This document shows, piece by piece, positions 9,221 through 18,060 of a stretch of 64,000 bases of DNA; within the stretch, counting starts at the first letter, position 1, and each line of letters opens with the position of its first letter. The notes under the pieces were generated by a model. The model was not told where the DNA came from, did not search any database, and worked only from the letters and a program-made list of their open reading frames with translations. Source of the DNA: Corynebacterium provencense (GTDB taxonomy: Bacteria > Actinomycetota > Actinomycetes > Mycobacteriales > Mycobacteriaceae); the NCBI GenBank assembly GCA_900049755.1, contig LT160592.1, positions 1,136,757 through 1,200,756 on the forward strand. The letters run 5' to 3'. The translations under genes and the position numbers were made by a program.

Positions 9221-9478
9221 ATTCACTCCGCTTCAGGAAACTGTGATTGTCCACAGAATAACAGCAGCTGCCGGAGCCCGGTGCCCGCGACAGTCCTCCC
9301 AGGGAGTCAGCCTCCCGACAGGCGATCCGTCAGCCCGGAATCCGGCCCCGCCACAGGACGGGGTACCGGGGAACACTCCCCAGCGGGCGGGACCGACAGT
9401 GGAGCACTATGTAGTATTTTTGTTGCACCGTGTAGTCATCCGACACGCCCTGACTGAGTACCGAGGAGTAGATAACCT

Positions 9479-10153
9479 GTGAACCGCCTGTACCGACCAC
9501 TTGCCGCGGTCCTGGCCTCCGCCACCGCCTTTCACCTGGTCGGGTGTACCGGGGAGGAACCGGGAAGTCCGCCCGGGGTCACTTTCACGACCTCACCGTC
9601 GTCGACAGTGACGCCCTCGTCAACGGAAACGTCTTCCCCCACGCCCACCGATGATCCATCTGATTCCGCGACACCACCGGTTACCGACGAGAATCCGTCC
9701 TTTAACGACGGGGCCTCGGACAACGTCATCGGCAGCGTCACGGTAACAGTCTCAGCGCCCGAGAAAGAGAGGACACGCTTAGACAGATTCGATGTCCTGC
9801 AGGTCGGCGAGAACCGCTTCGAGATGGTGGAGGATCTTCAGAGGTTCTCCGAGTACAAGACTCTTCCCGCGGTGAGCTGGGAAACCGGCGTCCGGTCCGG
9901 GAAATGCTCCACACGGATCACCTATTCGGACCAGAGCGGAGAACTCATCGCCAGGAAAGACTCCCGACAGTGCGAGTTCATCGCAGCCAAAGACGAGGCA
10001 GACAATGACTTCGAGTGGATCGACCGGTCACTGCTTCCGGAGAAGGGTAGCGAGGCACCGGTCATTGTTCGAGTCTCCGTCACCCCTGACGGAGGCTCGG
10101 AAGCAACTGGAGAGAAGACAATCGTGATCCGCAACCCAGACACCAGCCGCTGA
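9479..10153 (+). CDS. putative lipoprotein
   Basis: 224 aa from GTG 9479, with GAGGAG ten nt upstream. The signal peptide ends in the lipobox LVGC (Cys ~23). A ~50-residue Ser/Thr/Pro-rich linker follows (TSPSSTVTPSSTETSSPTPTDD), then a globular domain of ~130 residues with two cysteines (SGKCSTR, SRQCEF). It is expected to be anchored on the outer face of the plasma membrane. No enzymatic motif is visible. It forms a two-gene unit with the next lipoprotein (29-bp gap), between wzt and glfT1. Confidence 0.75.
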   Translation: MNRLYRPLAAVLASATAFHLVGCTGEEPGSPPGVTFTTSPSSTVTPSSTETSSPTPTDDPSDSATPPVTDENPSFNDGASDNVIGSVTVTVSAPEKERTRLDRFDVLQVGENRFEMVEDLQRFSEYKTLPAVSWETGVRSGKCSTRITYSDQSGELIARKDSRQCEFIAAKDEADNDFEWIDRSLLPEKGSEAPVIVRVSVTPDGGSEATGEKTIVIRNPDTSR

Positions 10154-10182
10154 CTGTTCCACACCCTAAGGAGAATCCTGAC

Positions 10183-10590
10183 ATGACCATCCGCACACTC
10201 CCCCGACGCGCCGCCCTCGTCTCCGCCCTCATGGTACCGGTGACCGCCACCACCCTGATGCTCACCGCCTGCGGAGGCGGTTCCTCAATGAATCAGGCCC
10301 AAGCCTGCGACTTCCTCAACGAGTTCTACTTCGACCATCTCGATGATTTTGAGTCTGACGGAGAGACCCCTCTCTCCGACCACCTCTCCAAGGACCTCAA
10401 CAATGACTACAAGAACGCGGTCAAGACACTGCGGAAGTCGGATGACGAGAATCTCCGCGGAGAAGCTGACAAAATGCCCGCCACCACCAAAGACATCACC
10501 GATGACGATTCCAACTACATCATAGAGGGCACCATCGACGCCTGCCCCAGCCTCAGTGACCCGCACTACGGTGACAACAACCGCGACTGA
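10183..10590 (+). CDS. putative small lipoprotein
   Basis: 135 aa with an AAGGAG ribosome-binding site. A twin-arginine-like start (RTLPRRAALVSALM) leads to lipobox LTAC followed by GGGSS. The mature part is strongly acidic (DHLDDFESDGETPLSD, KDITDDDSN) with two further cysteines (QACDF, DACPS) that could form a disulfide. The family is unknown. It is probably co-transcribed with the lipoprotein gene 29 bp upstream. Confidence 0.75.
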   Translation: MTIRTLPRRAALVSALMVPVTATTLMLTACGGGSSMNQAQACDFLNEFYFDHLDDFESDGETPLSDHLSKDLNNDYKNAVKTLRKSDDENLRGEADKMPATTKDITDDDSNYIIEGTIDACPSLSDPHYGDNNRD

Positions 10591-10620
10591 CAACACTCTC
10601 CCCGCCTCCCCCGTGGCACA

Positions 10621-11565
10621 ATGATCCCCATGCCGGAGCCCGCTCACGATTCCTTCCCCCTCAACACCCTCCTCGACCGAAACGGCACAACTGCCGCGGT
10701 GATCGTCACACACAACCGTGTCGAACTGCTGAAAGGGTCGCTGGGCGTGGTCTGTTCCCAGTCCCACCGCGTGGACAAGGTCATCGTGGTCGACAACGGT
10801 GCCGATGACGCTGTCAGGGACCTGGTGGACGCCACCGCCGGGGACCGCGGCGTCTACGTGCCCTCGAAGACGAACCTCGGCGGTGCGGGAGGTTTCGCCC
10901 TCGGTTTCCTCACCGCCCTCTCCCTCGGCATGGACGCGGTCTGGTGCGCCGACGACGACGGCCGCCCCGCGGACGACAGTGTCCTGGAGACCCTCTATGA
11001 CGTGGCGGAGAGGAACCGACTGGCCGAGGTGTCGCCGGTGGTGTGCAACATCGACGAGCCCGGGCGGCTCGCCTTCCCCCTGCGCCAGGGGGTGGTGTGG
11101 CGACGACGCCTGTCCGAACTGCGGGGAGATTTCCTGCCGGGGATAGCCAGCCTGTTCAACGGGGCCCTCATCAGCGCGGGAACGATGGAGGTCATCGGAG
11201 TGCCGGACTACCGCCTGTTCATCAGAGGGGACGAGGTGGAGTACCACCGTCGTCTGGTCCGGTCGGGACTCCCCTTCGGTACCTGTCTGACGACCTCCTA
11301 CCTGCACCCGGACGGTTCCGACGAGTTCCGTCCGATCCTGGGCGGGAGGATGCACACCCAGTACCCGGACAGTGAGTTCAAACGCTACTTCACCTACCGC
11401 AACCGCGGTTTCCTCATGAACCAGCCGGGCATGCGCAGACTGCTGCCCCAGGAGTACGCTCGCTTCGCCTGGTACTTCCTGGTGAAGAAGAAGGACCCGG
11501 AGGGTTTCCGGGAATGGCTGAAACTCCTGCGGCAGGGGCAGCAGGAGAAGTTCTACCGGCCCTAG
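10621..11565 (+). CDS. glfT1: galactofuranosyltransferase GlfT1-like (GT2)
   Basis: 314 aa, or 311 from ATG 10630, which sits 7 nt after a CACAAT box and may be the true leaderless start. GT-A fold: AAVIVTHNRVELL (UDP-binding start), VIVVDNGADD, NLGGAGGFALGF, then WCADDDG as the metal-binding DxD, and GDEVEYHRR as the probable catalytic-base region. It is expected to add the first galactofuranose residues to the Rha-GlcNAc-PP-decaprenyl acceptor. Linkage to wzm-wzt supports the GlfT1 assignment over GlfT2, which is much longer. Confidence 0.9.
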   Translation: MIPMPEPAHDSFPLNTLLDRNGTTAAVIVTHNRVELLKGSLGVVCSQSHRVDKVIVVDNGADDAVRDLVDATAGDRGVYVPSKTNLGGAGGFALGFLTALSLGMDAVWCADDDGRPADDSVLETLYDVAERNRLAEVSPVVCNIDEPGRLAFPLRQGVVWRRRLSELRGDFLPGIASLFNGALISAGTMEVIGVPDYRLFIRGDEVEYHRRLVRSGLPFGTCLTTSYLHPDGSDEFRPILGGRMHTQYPDSEFKRYFTYRNRGFLMNQPGMRRLLPQEYARFAWYFLVKKKDPEGFREWLKLLRQGQQEKFYRP

Positions 11566-11628
11566 GAGACCGGGACCGGACCGGACAGGGAAGAGCCTGC
11601 TGACGCCGCGCCCTCACAGGGCCCGCTC

Positions 11629-12135
11629 TCACAGGACCCGGAAAATGACCCACCTCTGGATGATGAAGTTCAGCACCGTCGCCGTCCCCTGGGCGATGAC
11701 GAAGCTCACCGCCCTGGTCCAGAAATCGGAGAAGTCGTGGTCCTCCAGCCAGGGAATGCAGATCTTGTACAGTCCCAGCTGCACCACGTAGGTCACCAGG
11801 TACGACAACATCGTCACGACGAACCGTCTGGTCGACGGATCGGCCTGGAAGGTCCACCGGCGGTTGATGAAGTACGCGGTGAGCGTACCCAGCACGAACC
11901 CCACCGTCTTCGAGAGGCCGTCGGAGAGCCCGGCCAGGTGCAGAAGGTACGTCGACCCGAAATCGACGACCGCACCGACCACGCCGGTGCACACGAAACG
12001 GAAGAGCTGTGTGGCCAGGGTCACACGGACAGTCACGCCCGTGGCGTCCTTCCCAGCCGTCCCGGGCGCCCCGACGCCCCCTGAGCCGCCGGATCCCCCT
12101 GTGCCCCCGGAACTCACTGAAAGATCAGCCGACAC
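11629..12135 (-). CDS. GtrA family membrane protein
   Basis: 168 aa. The N-terminal 35 residues are Gly/Ser-rich and disordered. Four membrane segments follow, with GtrA motifs (FVCTGVVGAVVDFGSTYLL, FVLGTLTAYFINRRWTF, AVSFVIAQGTATVLNFIIQRWVIF). The family moves or anchors polyprenyl-phosphate sugars. A GtrA protein sits next to dprE1 in mycobacteria (Rv3789), so a role in decaprenylphosphoryl-arabinose handling is a reasonable inference. It overlaps the upstream gtrA by 11 bp. Confidence 0.85.
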   Translation of the reverse strand: MSADLSVSSGGTGGSGGSGGVGAPGTAGKDATGVTVRVTLATQLFRFVCTGVVGAVVDFGSTYLLHLAGLSDGLSKTVGFVLGTLTAYFINRRWTFQADPSTRRFVVTMLSYLVTYVVQLGLYKICIPWLEDHDFSDFWTRAVSFVIAQGTATVLNFIIQRWVIFRVL

Positions 12136-12724
12136 TGGCCACCCTCACCTCTCCCTTGCCCGGCCGGTGCCGGAAAGTCCACAGTTTGTTGAACAGGAAG
12201 TTCGCGGGGATCGCGACGATCACCCCGATGAAGTTGCCCCAGTAGGCACGGGTCCGGACACCACTGGAATCATCCCAGATCTCCCTCGACAGGGCGATCG
12301 GGGAATCATCGTTGACCAGGGCGGTCTGCACCACCAAGGTGATGAGCAGACCGAAAACACCCACGAGCATGAAACTGAACATCGGCCTCAGCCACGGGGT
12401 CCCGCGGCGGGTCCTGAACGTGAACTTCCGGTTGAGGAAGAAGTTCCAGATGTTCGCGACGATGAAGGCCAGCACGCTGAAGACGTGGTACCAGCGGACG
12501 TGGAACGCCGAACCGAAGAGGTTGACGAAGGGACTGTACTGGTCGAATCCCCACACCGCCCTGGTGATCCTGTTGGACAGCACCATCACGCACTGGTTGA
12601 CCACGAATCCGGAGGCGCCGACGGTACCGAAGGTGAGGAACTGCTTCAGGATGCGGCGCTTACGGCCCCTGGGCCGGGGCGACCTGGGGGGCCTGGGCGG
12701 CCGTTCGGTGACGGCATCGGTCAC
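12125..12724 (-). CDS. second GtrA family membrane protein
   Basis: 199 aa with a basic, Pro/Arg-rich start (RPPRPPRSPRPRGRKRR) and four membrane segments. GtrA motifs are FLTFGTVGASGFVVNQCVM, NIWNFFLNRKFTF, and NFIGVIVAIPANFLFNKLWTFRH at the C terminus. It carries a longer extracytoplasmic insert than its neighbour (SNRITRAVWGFDQYSPF). It overlaps the downstream gtrA start, indicating translational coupling. Two GtrA copies side by side may form a hetero-oligomer or handle two lipid-linked sugars. Confidence 0.85.
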   Translation of the reverse strand: MTDAVTERPPRPPRSPRPRGRKRRILKQFLTFGTVGASGFVVNQCVMVLSNRITRAVWGFDQYSPFVNLFGSAFHVRWYHVFSVLAFIVANIWNFFLNRKFTFRTRRGTPWLRPMFSFMLVGVFGLLITLVVQTALVNDDSPIALSREIWDDSSGVRTRAYWGNFIGVIVAIPANFLFNKLWTFRHRPGKGEVRVASVG

Positions 12725-12801
12725 GGGTGGGTCCTCACTGACGACGGGAGACAGGAATCATCCCACCAGGTTACTCAGCATTCACCGGTTTGAAAGAAAC
12801 G

Positions 12802-14052
12802 TCAGGCCTGCAGCAGGAACCGGTACATTTCCAGCCGGTCGACAAGACTGCACTTCGGCACCAGCGGAGTCACCTCGGAGGCGGGGCCGTCCCACACGTC
12901 CGCCCCGCAGATGGCGAGCAGCCGGCCGGAGGCGGCGGACAGTGCGCGGATCTCCGCGGCGTCCAGGGGGTCGGAGGAGAGTCTTCCCTCCACGGGGGCG
13001 AGGCCGGCGTCCGCCCGGGTGAATCCCAGGGCCGCCATGAGCATAGCTGTGACCTCGTCGGAGGTCTCCCGGTCGGACAGGGTCGACAGGGCCACGACCC
13101 GCGACCAGGCTGCCGCCCGTCCGACCTGGGACTTCTCAGCGGGAAAGCTCTCCAGGACCCCTCTGGTGGTGTCGGCGACCTGCGCGGGTCTGCCGAGATC
13201 AAGGGCCTGAAGCAACGGGGTGAACTCGTAGAGGTCCCCGCCGAGGAGAAGTTCCCGCAACTCAGGTGCCAGTCCGCCGAGGATCTCCGCGACAGTCTCC
13301 TCACCTGTCAGTGCGACGTTCACTGCGGCGAGGTCGACGTCGCGGGGCAGTCCGACAGGGTGCTCGAACTCCCCGGGGACGGGCACAGGTGTCGCAGGGG
13401 TCTCCGGCAGAGAACCGGACAGGGTTCCCGGGGGGAAGGCGGTGGGGGGGTCGACGACGGTGAGGTCGGAGGAGGGGGTGCCGCTGTCGTCAGGGGCGAA
13501 GCCGCCGGCTAGGCAGACGGCGTCGGGGGTGTGTCCGTCGCGGGGCATGGCCCCGGCGGTGGTGACGGTGACCGTGTACCCGTCGACGACCAGGACGCCG
13601 GTCCCGTCGCGCCCCAACGCCTCCCGCAACGGTGTACCGATGGAGCCGGCCGTACGCGAGTAGACCCGCAGACGGTCGTCCCTCCGGGCCTGCAGAGACC
13701 AGGTGGAGATACGCCTGTCGCCGTTCCTCTCTTTCTCCGGGGTGAGCATCGTGGCTGCTCCCGGCCAGTCCAGGGAGATCAGTACGGAACGGACCGTGTC
13801 AGCGACCGACAGTGCACCGTTGAGGCCGAGGGCGCGGGTGAACCACCCGAGACCGGTGACGTGGTGTTCCGCGAGGAGCAGGAGGGTCAGTTCATGGTCG
13901 GCCGCCTCCGGGGGCGGTGCGGGCACAGCGTTCACGGCGTCGTGGACCAGTCCCGGCAGTTCGAGGACCGAGGCGAGCCCGTCGGTGCCGCCGTGTGCGC
14001 CGAAACCGCGCACGGCGGCTCCCCGACGCTGCGGCAGTTGCTGGGCACTCAT
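12802..14052 (-). CDS. conserved hypothetical protein (416 aa)
   Basis: I take ATG 14052 (MSAQQLPQRRG) as the start because a TACGCT -10 box lies 7 nt upstream; an open frame continues upstream but its composition is not protein-like. The protein is soluble and Ala/Leu/Asp-rich. A segment at ~70-180 contains HELTLLLLAEHHVTGLGW and GTGVLVVDGYTVTVTTAG, and the C-terminal half is mostly helical. No catalytic motif is recognised. It appears to be a lineage-specific gene of the cell-wall region and is not in an obvious operon with gtrA (77-bp gap). Confidence 0.6.
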   Translation of the reverse strand: MSAQQLPQRRGAAVRGFGAHGGTDGLASVLELPGLVHDAVNAVPAPPPEAADHELTLLLLAEHHVTGLGWFTRALGLNGALSVADTVRSVLISLDWPGAATMLTPEKERNGDRRISTWSLQARRDDRLRVYSRTAGSIGTPLREALGRDGTGVLVVDGYTVTVTTAGAMPRDGHTPDAVCLAGGFAPDDSGTPSSDLTVVDPPTAFPPGTLSGSLPETPATPVPVPGEFEHPVGLPRDVDLAAVNVALTGEETVAEILGGLAPELRELLLGGDLYEFTPLLQALDLGRPAQVADTTRGVLESFPAEKSQVGRAAAWSRVVALSTLSDRETSDEVTAMLMAALGFTRADAGLAPVEGRLSSDPLDAAEIRALSAASGRLLAICGADVWDGPASEVTPLVPKCSLVDRLEMYRFLLQA

Positions 14053-14201
14053 GTCGCCCAGCGTAGCGCTGAGTGTGCGCGGTCGCCGGGGACGTCGGGT
14101 GCACCCTCCTGGAACCGGCCACGGTCGGCCGGGGACGGCCTGCCGGGGACGGCGCAGGAGCGGTACCGGTTCAGCCACGGGCCGGTCGGGTGCCCGACCG
14201 G

Positions 14202-14864
14202 TCAGTTCAGGACGAGGGGCAGGGCACGCAACGGTCCGCCGTGGTCCTCCCCCAGCCTCTGGACCCGGAGCTTGTCCAGGGCGTTCCACCGTTGTGCCAG
14301 TCCACGCAGTCCCCGGGCCGCGGCCATTGTCCTGCGTACCGCCTCCGCCGCATCTGGGTCGAGGACTCCCGGGACCCTGCCGACGACCGGGGTGAACTCG
14401 TACCCGTCCCAGGCCGCAGCCCACGCCGGCTGGCGTTTACCGGGGTTGACCTCAGCGAAAACTGCCCTGTTCCTCTCAACCTCGGCCGCGGCCCGTTCCA
14501 CGGTGGCCGGGACGTCCACGGTCTGCAGTGCGGCGGTGGTGTCCTCCGGGAGACGGAAGGACGCCGCGGCCTCCGGACCGCTGACCGGCATGCCCCCATC
14601 CCCCGCGACAAGGACCGGCCGGGCGAGGAGGAGTCGGAGCATCGCCTCGCGGGAACTGCGCTCCGCGATCCACTCCGCGTCCGCGGCGAAACCGCGGACA
14701 CCGTCCGCATCGACCAGCCAGGCGCCGGAGAAGTCCCCGAGGAGGATCCGGGCGTCCACCTCGACCTGCCACACGGCGGTGACGTCACCGACGGTGGACG
14801 CCACGAGCACCGGCGGGTCCTGGGGGCGGGGGGCTGGAAGGGGGGCCGGCGGGCTTTTCTTCAC
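14202..14864 (-). CDS. conserved hypothetical protein (220 aa)
   Basis: Starts at GTG 14864, which overlaps the stop of the upstream gene (GTGA), so translation is coupled. A Pro-rich N terminus precedes a soluble domain (VLVASTVGDVTAVWQVEVDAR, GDFSGAWLVDADGVRG). The C-terminal third is helical (LRGLAQRWNALDKLRVQRLGED). I do not recognise a family. With the small membrane gene upstream it forms a two-gene unit, and the 416-aa gene downstream may belong to the same cluster. Confidence 0.65.
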   Translation of the reverse strand: MKKSPPAPLPAPRPQDPPVLVASTVGDVTAVWQVEVDARILLGDFSGAWLVDADGVRGFAADAEWIAERSSREAMLRLLLARPVLVAGDGGMPVSGPEAAASFRLPEDTTAALQTVDVPATVERAAAEVERNRAVFAEVNPGKRQPAWAAAWDGYEFTPVVGRVPGVLDPDAAEAVRRTMAAARGLRGLAQRWNALDKLRVQRLGEDHGGPLRALPLVLN

Positions 14865-15088
14865 CTCTTGATGGGTATAAGAGAACGGGAACAGCGGGCG
14901 GCGAAAGCCGGACCGAAGAGGGGGGGGGAGGGGCTGTAGTGGTGTGCACCTGTGGCCAGCACGCCGGCGGCCACGGCCCTGCGCAGTCGCGGCCCTTTCA
15001 CCAGGTCGTTGACGAGGTAGTAGCCGACTGTCGTCGCCCCGAGGACGGCGAGATCGGTGGTGCTGTTCCTGTCAGGTACGGCAGACAT
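14861..15088 (-). CDS. small hypothetical membrane-associated protein
   Basis: 75 aa from ATG 15088 with a GGAGGG ribosome-binding site. One hydrophobic segment (DLAVLGATTVGYYLVNDLV) and a second weak one (AVAAGVLATGAHHY) are followed by a basic tail ending SLIPIKR. The stop codon overlaps the start of the next gene. Function is unknown. The gene is divergent from the one at 15170. Confidence 0.55.
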   Translation of the reverse strand: MSAVPDRNSTTDLAVLGATTVGYYLVNDLVKGPRLRRAVAAGVLATGAHHYSPSPPLFGPAFAARCSRSLIPIKR

Positions 15089-15169
15089 TGCCACCCTCCG
15101 TTTCTCCGGTGTCTCGCTGTTCGCGTACCTTCCCGAGTGTAGTTGACCGGCGGGAGTAGGCTGTTCGCC

Positions 15170-15529
15170 ATGTTCGGCAGGAGAAACAGGGGCGACGACG
15201 GCGAAGGCCGGGACCGGCTCAAGGAGCGTATGCGTCGCGACATCGCCGGGGCCGGTGACGGCAGTCCCGCCGGTGAGCGGGGGTCCAGGGCACAGACATC
15301 CGTCGTGGGCGGCACCGACCCGGACGCCCACTATGAAGCGGCGCAGCACATCGAGGCCCCGGTGAACGAGTTCATGGCCAGGCTTCTCGCCCAGGAACTC
15401 CCGATCCTGGACTCCACCAGCCGCTCCATCGTGAACCACGCCCTGCGGGTCCACAAGGAGGAGGGACGACCGCAGATCACGTGCGTGGCGGAGCTCCCCG
15501 AGGAGATCCGCGAGATCATGAACCTCTGA
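15170..15529 (+). CDS. conserved hypothetical protein (119 aa)
   Basis: ATG 15170 (MFGRRNRGDD) lies 7 nt after a TAGGCT -10 box, so a leaderless start is preferred over the TTG at 15143. The first ~45 residues are charged and Gly-rich (DRLKERMRRDIAGAGDG). The conserved-looking domain follows (DAHYEAAQHIEAPVNEFMARLLAQELPILDSTSRSIVNHAL). There are no membrane segments. It converges with the large gene at 15550. Function unknown. Confidence 0.65.
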   Translation: MFGRRNRGDDGEGRDRLKERMRRDIAGAGDGSPAGERGSRAQTSVVGGTDPDAHYEAAQHIEAPVNEFMARLLAQELPILDSTSRSIVNHALRVHKEEGRPQITCVAELPEEIREIMNL

Positions 15530-15549
15530 TCTGCCCGGGCCGTCACGCC

Positions 15550-17934
15550 TCAGGCCCTGCGGGCCGCGGCGTCCTCCCGGCAGGCTTCCGCGAGACGCCA
15601 CCGGCCGCGGTACTCCGCCGCCCCCGCCGCAGCATCGGCGAACGTCGCTGCGGTGGTCGCGTTGCCCAGGTACGCCAGCGCGGCGGCCCCCGCGCGCAGC
15701 AGTCTGACCGGGCCGTCGTCGTCCGCACCTGCCTCAGCGGTGCCGCAGACAGGGGTGAGGCCTGCCCCAGCCCAGTTCTCCCCCACCGCTGCCAGCCCCG
15801 ACCCCGCGACCGAGCAGGCCTCATGGTGCGCCCCTGCCTGGACCAGGGCCTCAGCGAGGTCCGCAAGGTCTGCGACGTGGTCGACCAGTCCCAGGGGGGA
15901 CGCCGGCGGCGGAGCGGGGAGGGTACGGGCCACGGCGGTGACCGTGGAAATGACCGTGGCGTCCACGATGCCTCTTCCCGGGCGTCCGTACGCCGGATCT
16001 GTCACCGATCCGAGCAGCGCCCCGCCTGTCAGCGGCACCGCCCGCGGCAGCAGACGGGTCGCGGCCCACAGCCCCTGGACGGCACACTCGACGGCGTCGC
16101 GGGTGGGGAGGGTTCCGGCGAGGAGGATGTCAAGGTCGATGAGGCACCGGACCAGCGGGTGGACCCCCGACCTGCGGGCCACCATGGCGCGGACCCGGGA
16201 GGGGGCGTCATGGGCGCTTCCTGCACAGGCACAGTCCCGCACCATGCTGTCGACCTGTTTCAGCAGTCCGACGGACGCCGGCGCGGTCATGCGTGGACAA
16301 CCTGCACAGTTCGCCCGGGCACCCTCCCGTCCGTCTTCCCGGCCGTCTCCCCTCCCACCCGTGGCCCCGGCAGCCAGGTCCGCCCGACGGACGAACTCTC
16401 CGGCGACGTCGAGGACCGCCGTGTCCCCGTCCACCGGGGTGAGACACCTCATCCGGTCGACGACGCGGTCCGCGGCGTCCGTGAGCCCCAGGAGCGTGTA
16501 CATGACGGTGGCGCAGAGCGACTCGGAGGCGTCGAAGGACTCCGGGTCGACCGGCCCCACCCCGGGCAGCTCGGTCCGGCGGTGAGCCGGGGCGGCAGTC
16601 CCTTGCCCGGTCACGGTGCACACGGCGTCCGGGAGGAGCGCGGCCGGGAGTGCGAGGCCCCGCAGTCCGGAGATTCCGGCGAGATCATCCGTGGTGACCG
16701 GAGGGACCGGATACTCCTTCATCGCCGGCACGAGTGTGGTCCACATCCTGCGGCCGTCGCGGGCGTCGAATCTCGCGGCGTCGGCCCGCAGTTCGCCGGC
16801 GAGACGCTCGGCTGTCTCGTGGACTGTCTCCCCTCCCTCCACCAGGCGACGGTGACCGAGGTCTGACGCAGGGTCCGACGACCACCCTCCGTGGACGACA
16901 GCCTGCAGGGCGGGAGCCGCGCCCGCCGGAACTTTCGCCGGATCCACCGTTCTGACCAGCAGCGACAGGGCCACCTCCGGTTGTCCGGCAAGTGCCAGGT
17001 ACTCGATGACGTGCAGCATGGCGGGAACCATCTCCGGCACACCCGCGGATGCTGCGACGACGGCGGCGACCCGGTCGACGGTCGTCGCAGCGTCCACGAC
17101 ATGGGCGAGGGGTACCAACGACGCCGCGGACACCAGGGTCCATTCGGTGGTGCCCGCCCGTCCGGTGTCCTCGGCGTGTCCCAGCAGCCGCATGAGAGTG
17201 TCGAGGTCACCGCGCAGCAGTGCCACCCCGGCACGGGTCACCGCTGTACCGCGGGCCTGCTCCCCTGTCAGGTCCAGAAGTTCCCGGGCCTGTTCGACAC
17301 GGCCGGTGGCGAGCAGGACCCGGGCCCGGACCGCGGCCACCTCCGAGGTTGATCCGCCGTAGTGGCGGATGACCTCGGCGGTTCGGTCGGTCACGGCGTC
17401 GATCTCCGCCAGGGACACCCCGGGGTCCGCGACGGCCGCGACCGCGGCGTCCTGCCAGTGGAGCCGGAACAGGTCCGGCAGACGTCCCCCCTCCCCGTCG
17501 AGGGGTGACCCGTCCGTGCCCGGCGCGCCGACGGCGTCAGGGTGAGCAGGGCAGCGCTCCGGGTCGTGCCGGTGGTGGTGCCACAGTTCCGGAAGGTCGC
17601 GGACCGGGTGGCCGACGACAGAGTGGCCGGCGACAGGGGCTCCCGGCACCGGCCCCGTCACCCCGGGGATCACCACGGGCCGTGGCGCGAGGGCGACGGT
17701 GTGCAGACGGATCCGGTGGCCCAGGTCCGCCGCAGCCAGTCGGGCACGCACCAGTGACGGGTGGGGCGAGGACGCCGCGACACCCGCAAGTTCATCACAC
17801 ATCTGCGTGAGCCGGTCGAGCAGTACCGGGGTGGGCAGTTCTCCGCGCCGGTGTGCCGCACGCAGCGTCTCCCACTCGTGGGAGATCCGAGTAACCCTGC
17901 CCTCAGCGCGATTGAGGCCACCGTAACCAAGCAT
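15550..17934 (-). CDS. large hypothetical protein, probably helical-repeat type
   Basis: 794 aa, soluble and Ala-rich. Pairs of amphipathic helices recur ([68 protein letters not shown]), suggesting a TPR-like superhelix. A Cys cluster at ~560-610 ([13 protein letters not shown]) could bind metal or be structural. No DNA-binding or catalytic motif is evident. Position just upstream of and divergent from dprE1 is the only context. The family is not recognised; it is probably restricted to corynebacteria. Confidence 0.6.
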   Translation of the reverse strand: MLGYGGLNRAEGRVTRISHEWETLRAAHRRGELPTPVLLDRLTQMCDELAGVAASSPHPSLVRARLAAADLGHRIRLHTVALAPRPVVIPGVTGPVPGAPVAGHSVVGHPVRDLPELWHHHRHDPERCPAHPDAVGAPGTDGSPLDGEGGRLPDLFRLHWQDAAVAAVADPGVSLAEIDAVTDRTAEVIRHYGGSTSEVAAVRARVLLATGRVEQARELLDLTGEQARGTAVTRAGVALLRGDLDTLMRLLGHAEDTGRAGTTEWTLVSAASLVPLAHVVDAATTVDRVAAVVAASAGVPEMVPAMLHVIEYLALAGQPEVALSLLVRTVDPAKVPAGAAPALQAVVHGGWSSDPASDLGHRRLVEGGETVHETAERLAGELRADAARFDARDGRRMWTTLVPAMKEYPVPPVTTDDLAGISGLRGLALPAALLPDAVCTVTGQGTAAPAHRRTELPGVGPVDPESFDASESLCATVMYTLLGLTDAADRVVDRMRCLTPVDGDTAVLDVAGEFVRRADLAAGATGGRGDGREDGREGARANCAGCPRMTAPASVGLLKQVDSMVRDCACAGSAHDAPSRVRAMVARRSGVHPLVRCLIDLDILLAGTLPTRDAVECAVQGLWAATRLLPRAVPLTGGALLGSVTDPAYGRPGRGIVDATVISTVTAVARTLPAPPPASPLGLVDHVADLADLAEALVQAGAHHEACSVAGSGLAAVGENWAGAGLTPVCGTAEAGADDDGPVRLLRAGAAALAYLGNATTAATFADAAAGAAEYRGRWRLAEACREDAAARRA

Positions 17935-18060
17935 TCCCTTACTATGGCATATCTGTGGTGGTGCCGGTGCACCGACGTGGGTGAAAGATGCGTCACTATC
18001 CCCGACCGGCCGACACCGGAAGTCCGTTCCGTGTCCGACCCCGGTTGTAGTGTGGACGCC

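Noticed and set aside
14053-14424. Extension of the 416-aa hypothetical protein upstream to 14424
   Set aside because: The added residues are Arg/Pro/Gly-rich noise that overlaps the neighbouring gene; a -10 box 7 nt before ATG 14052 supports the shorter form.
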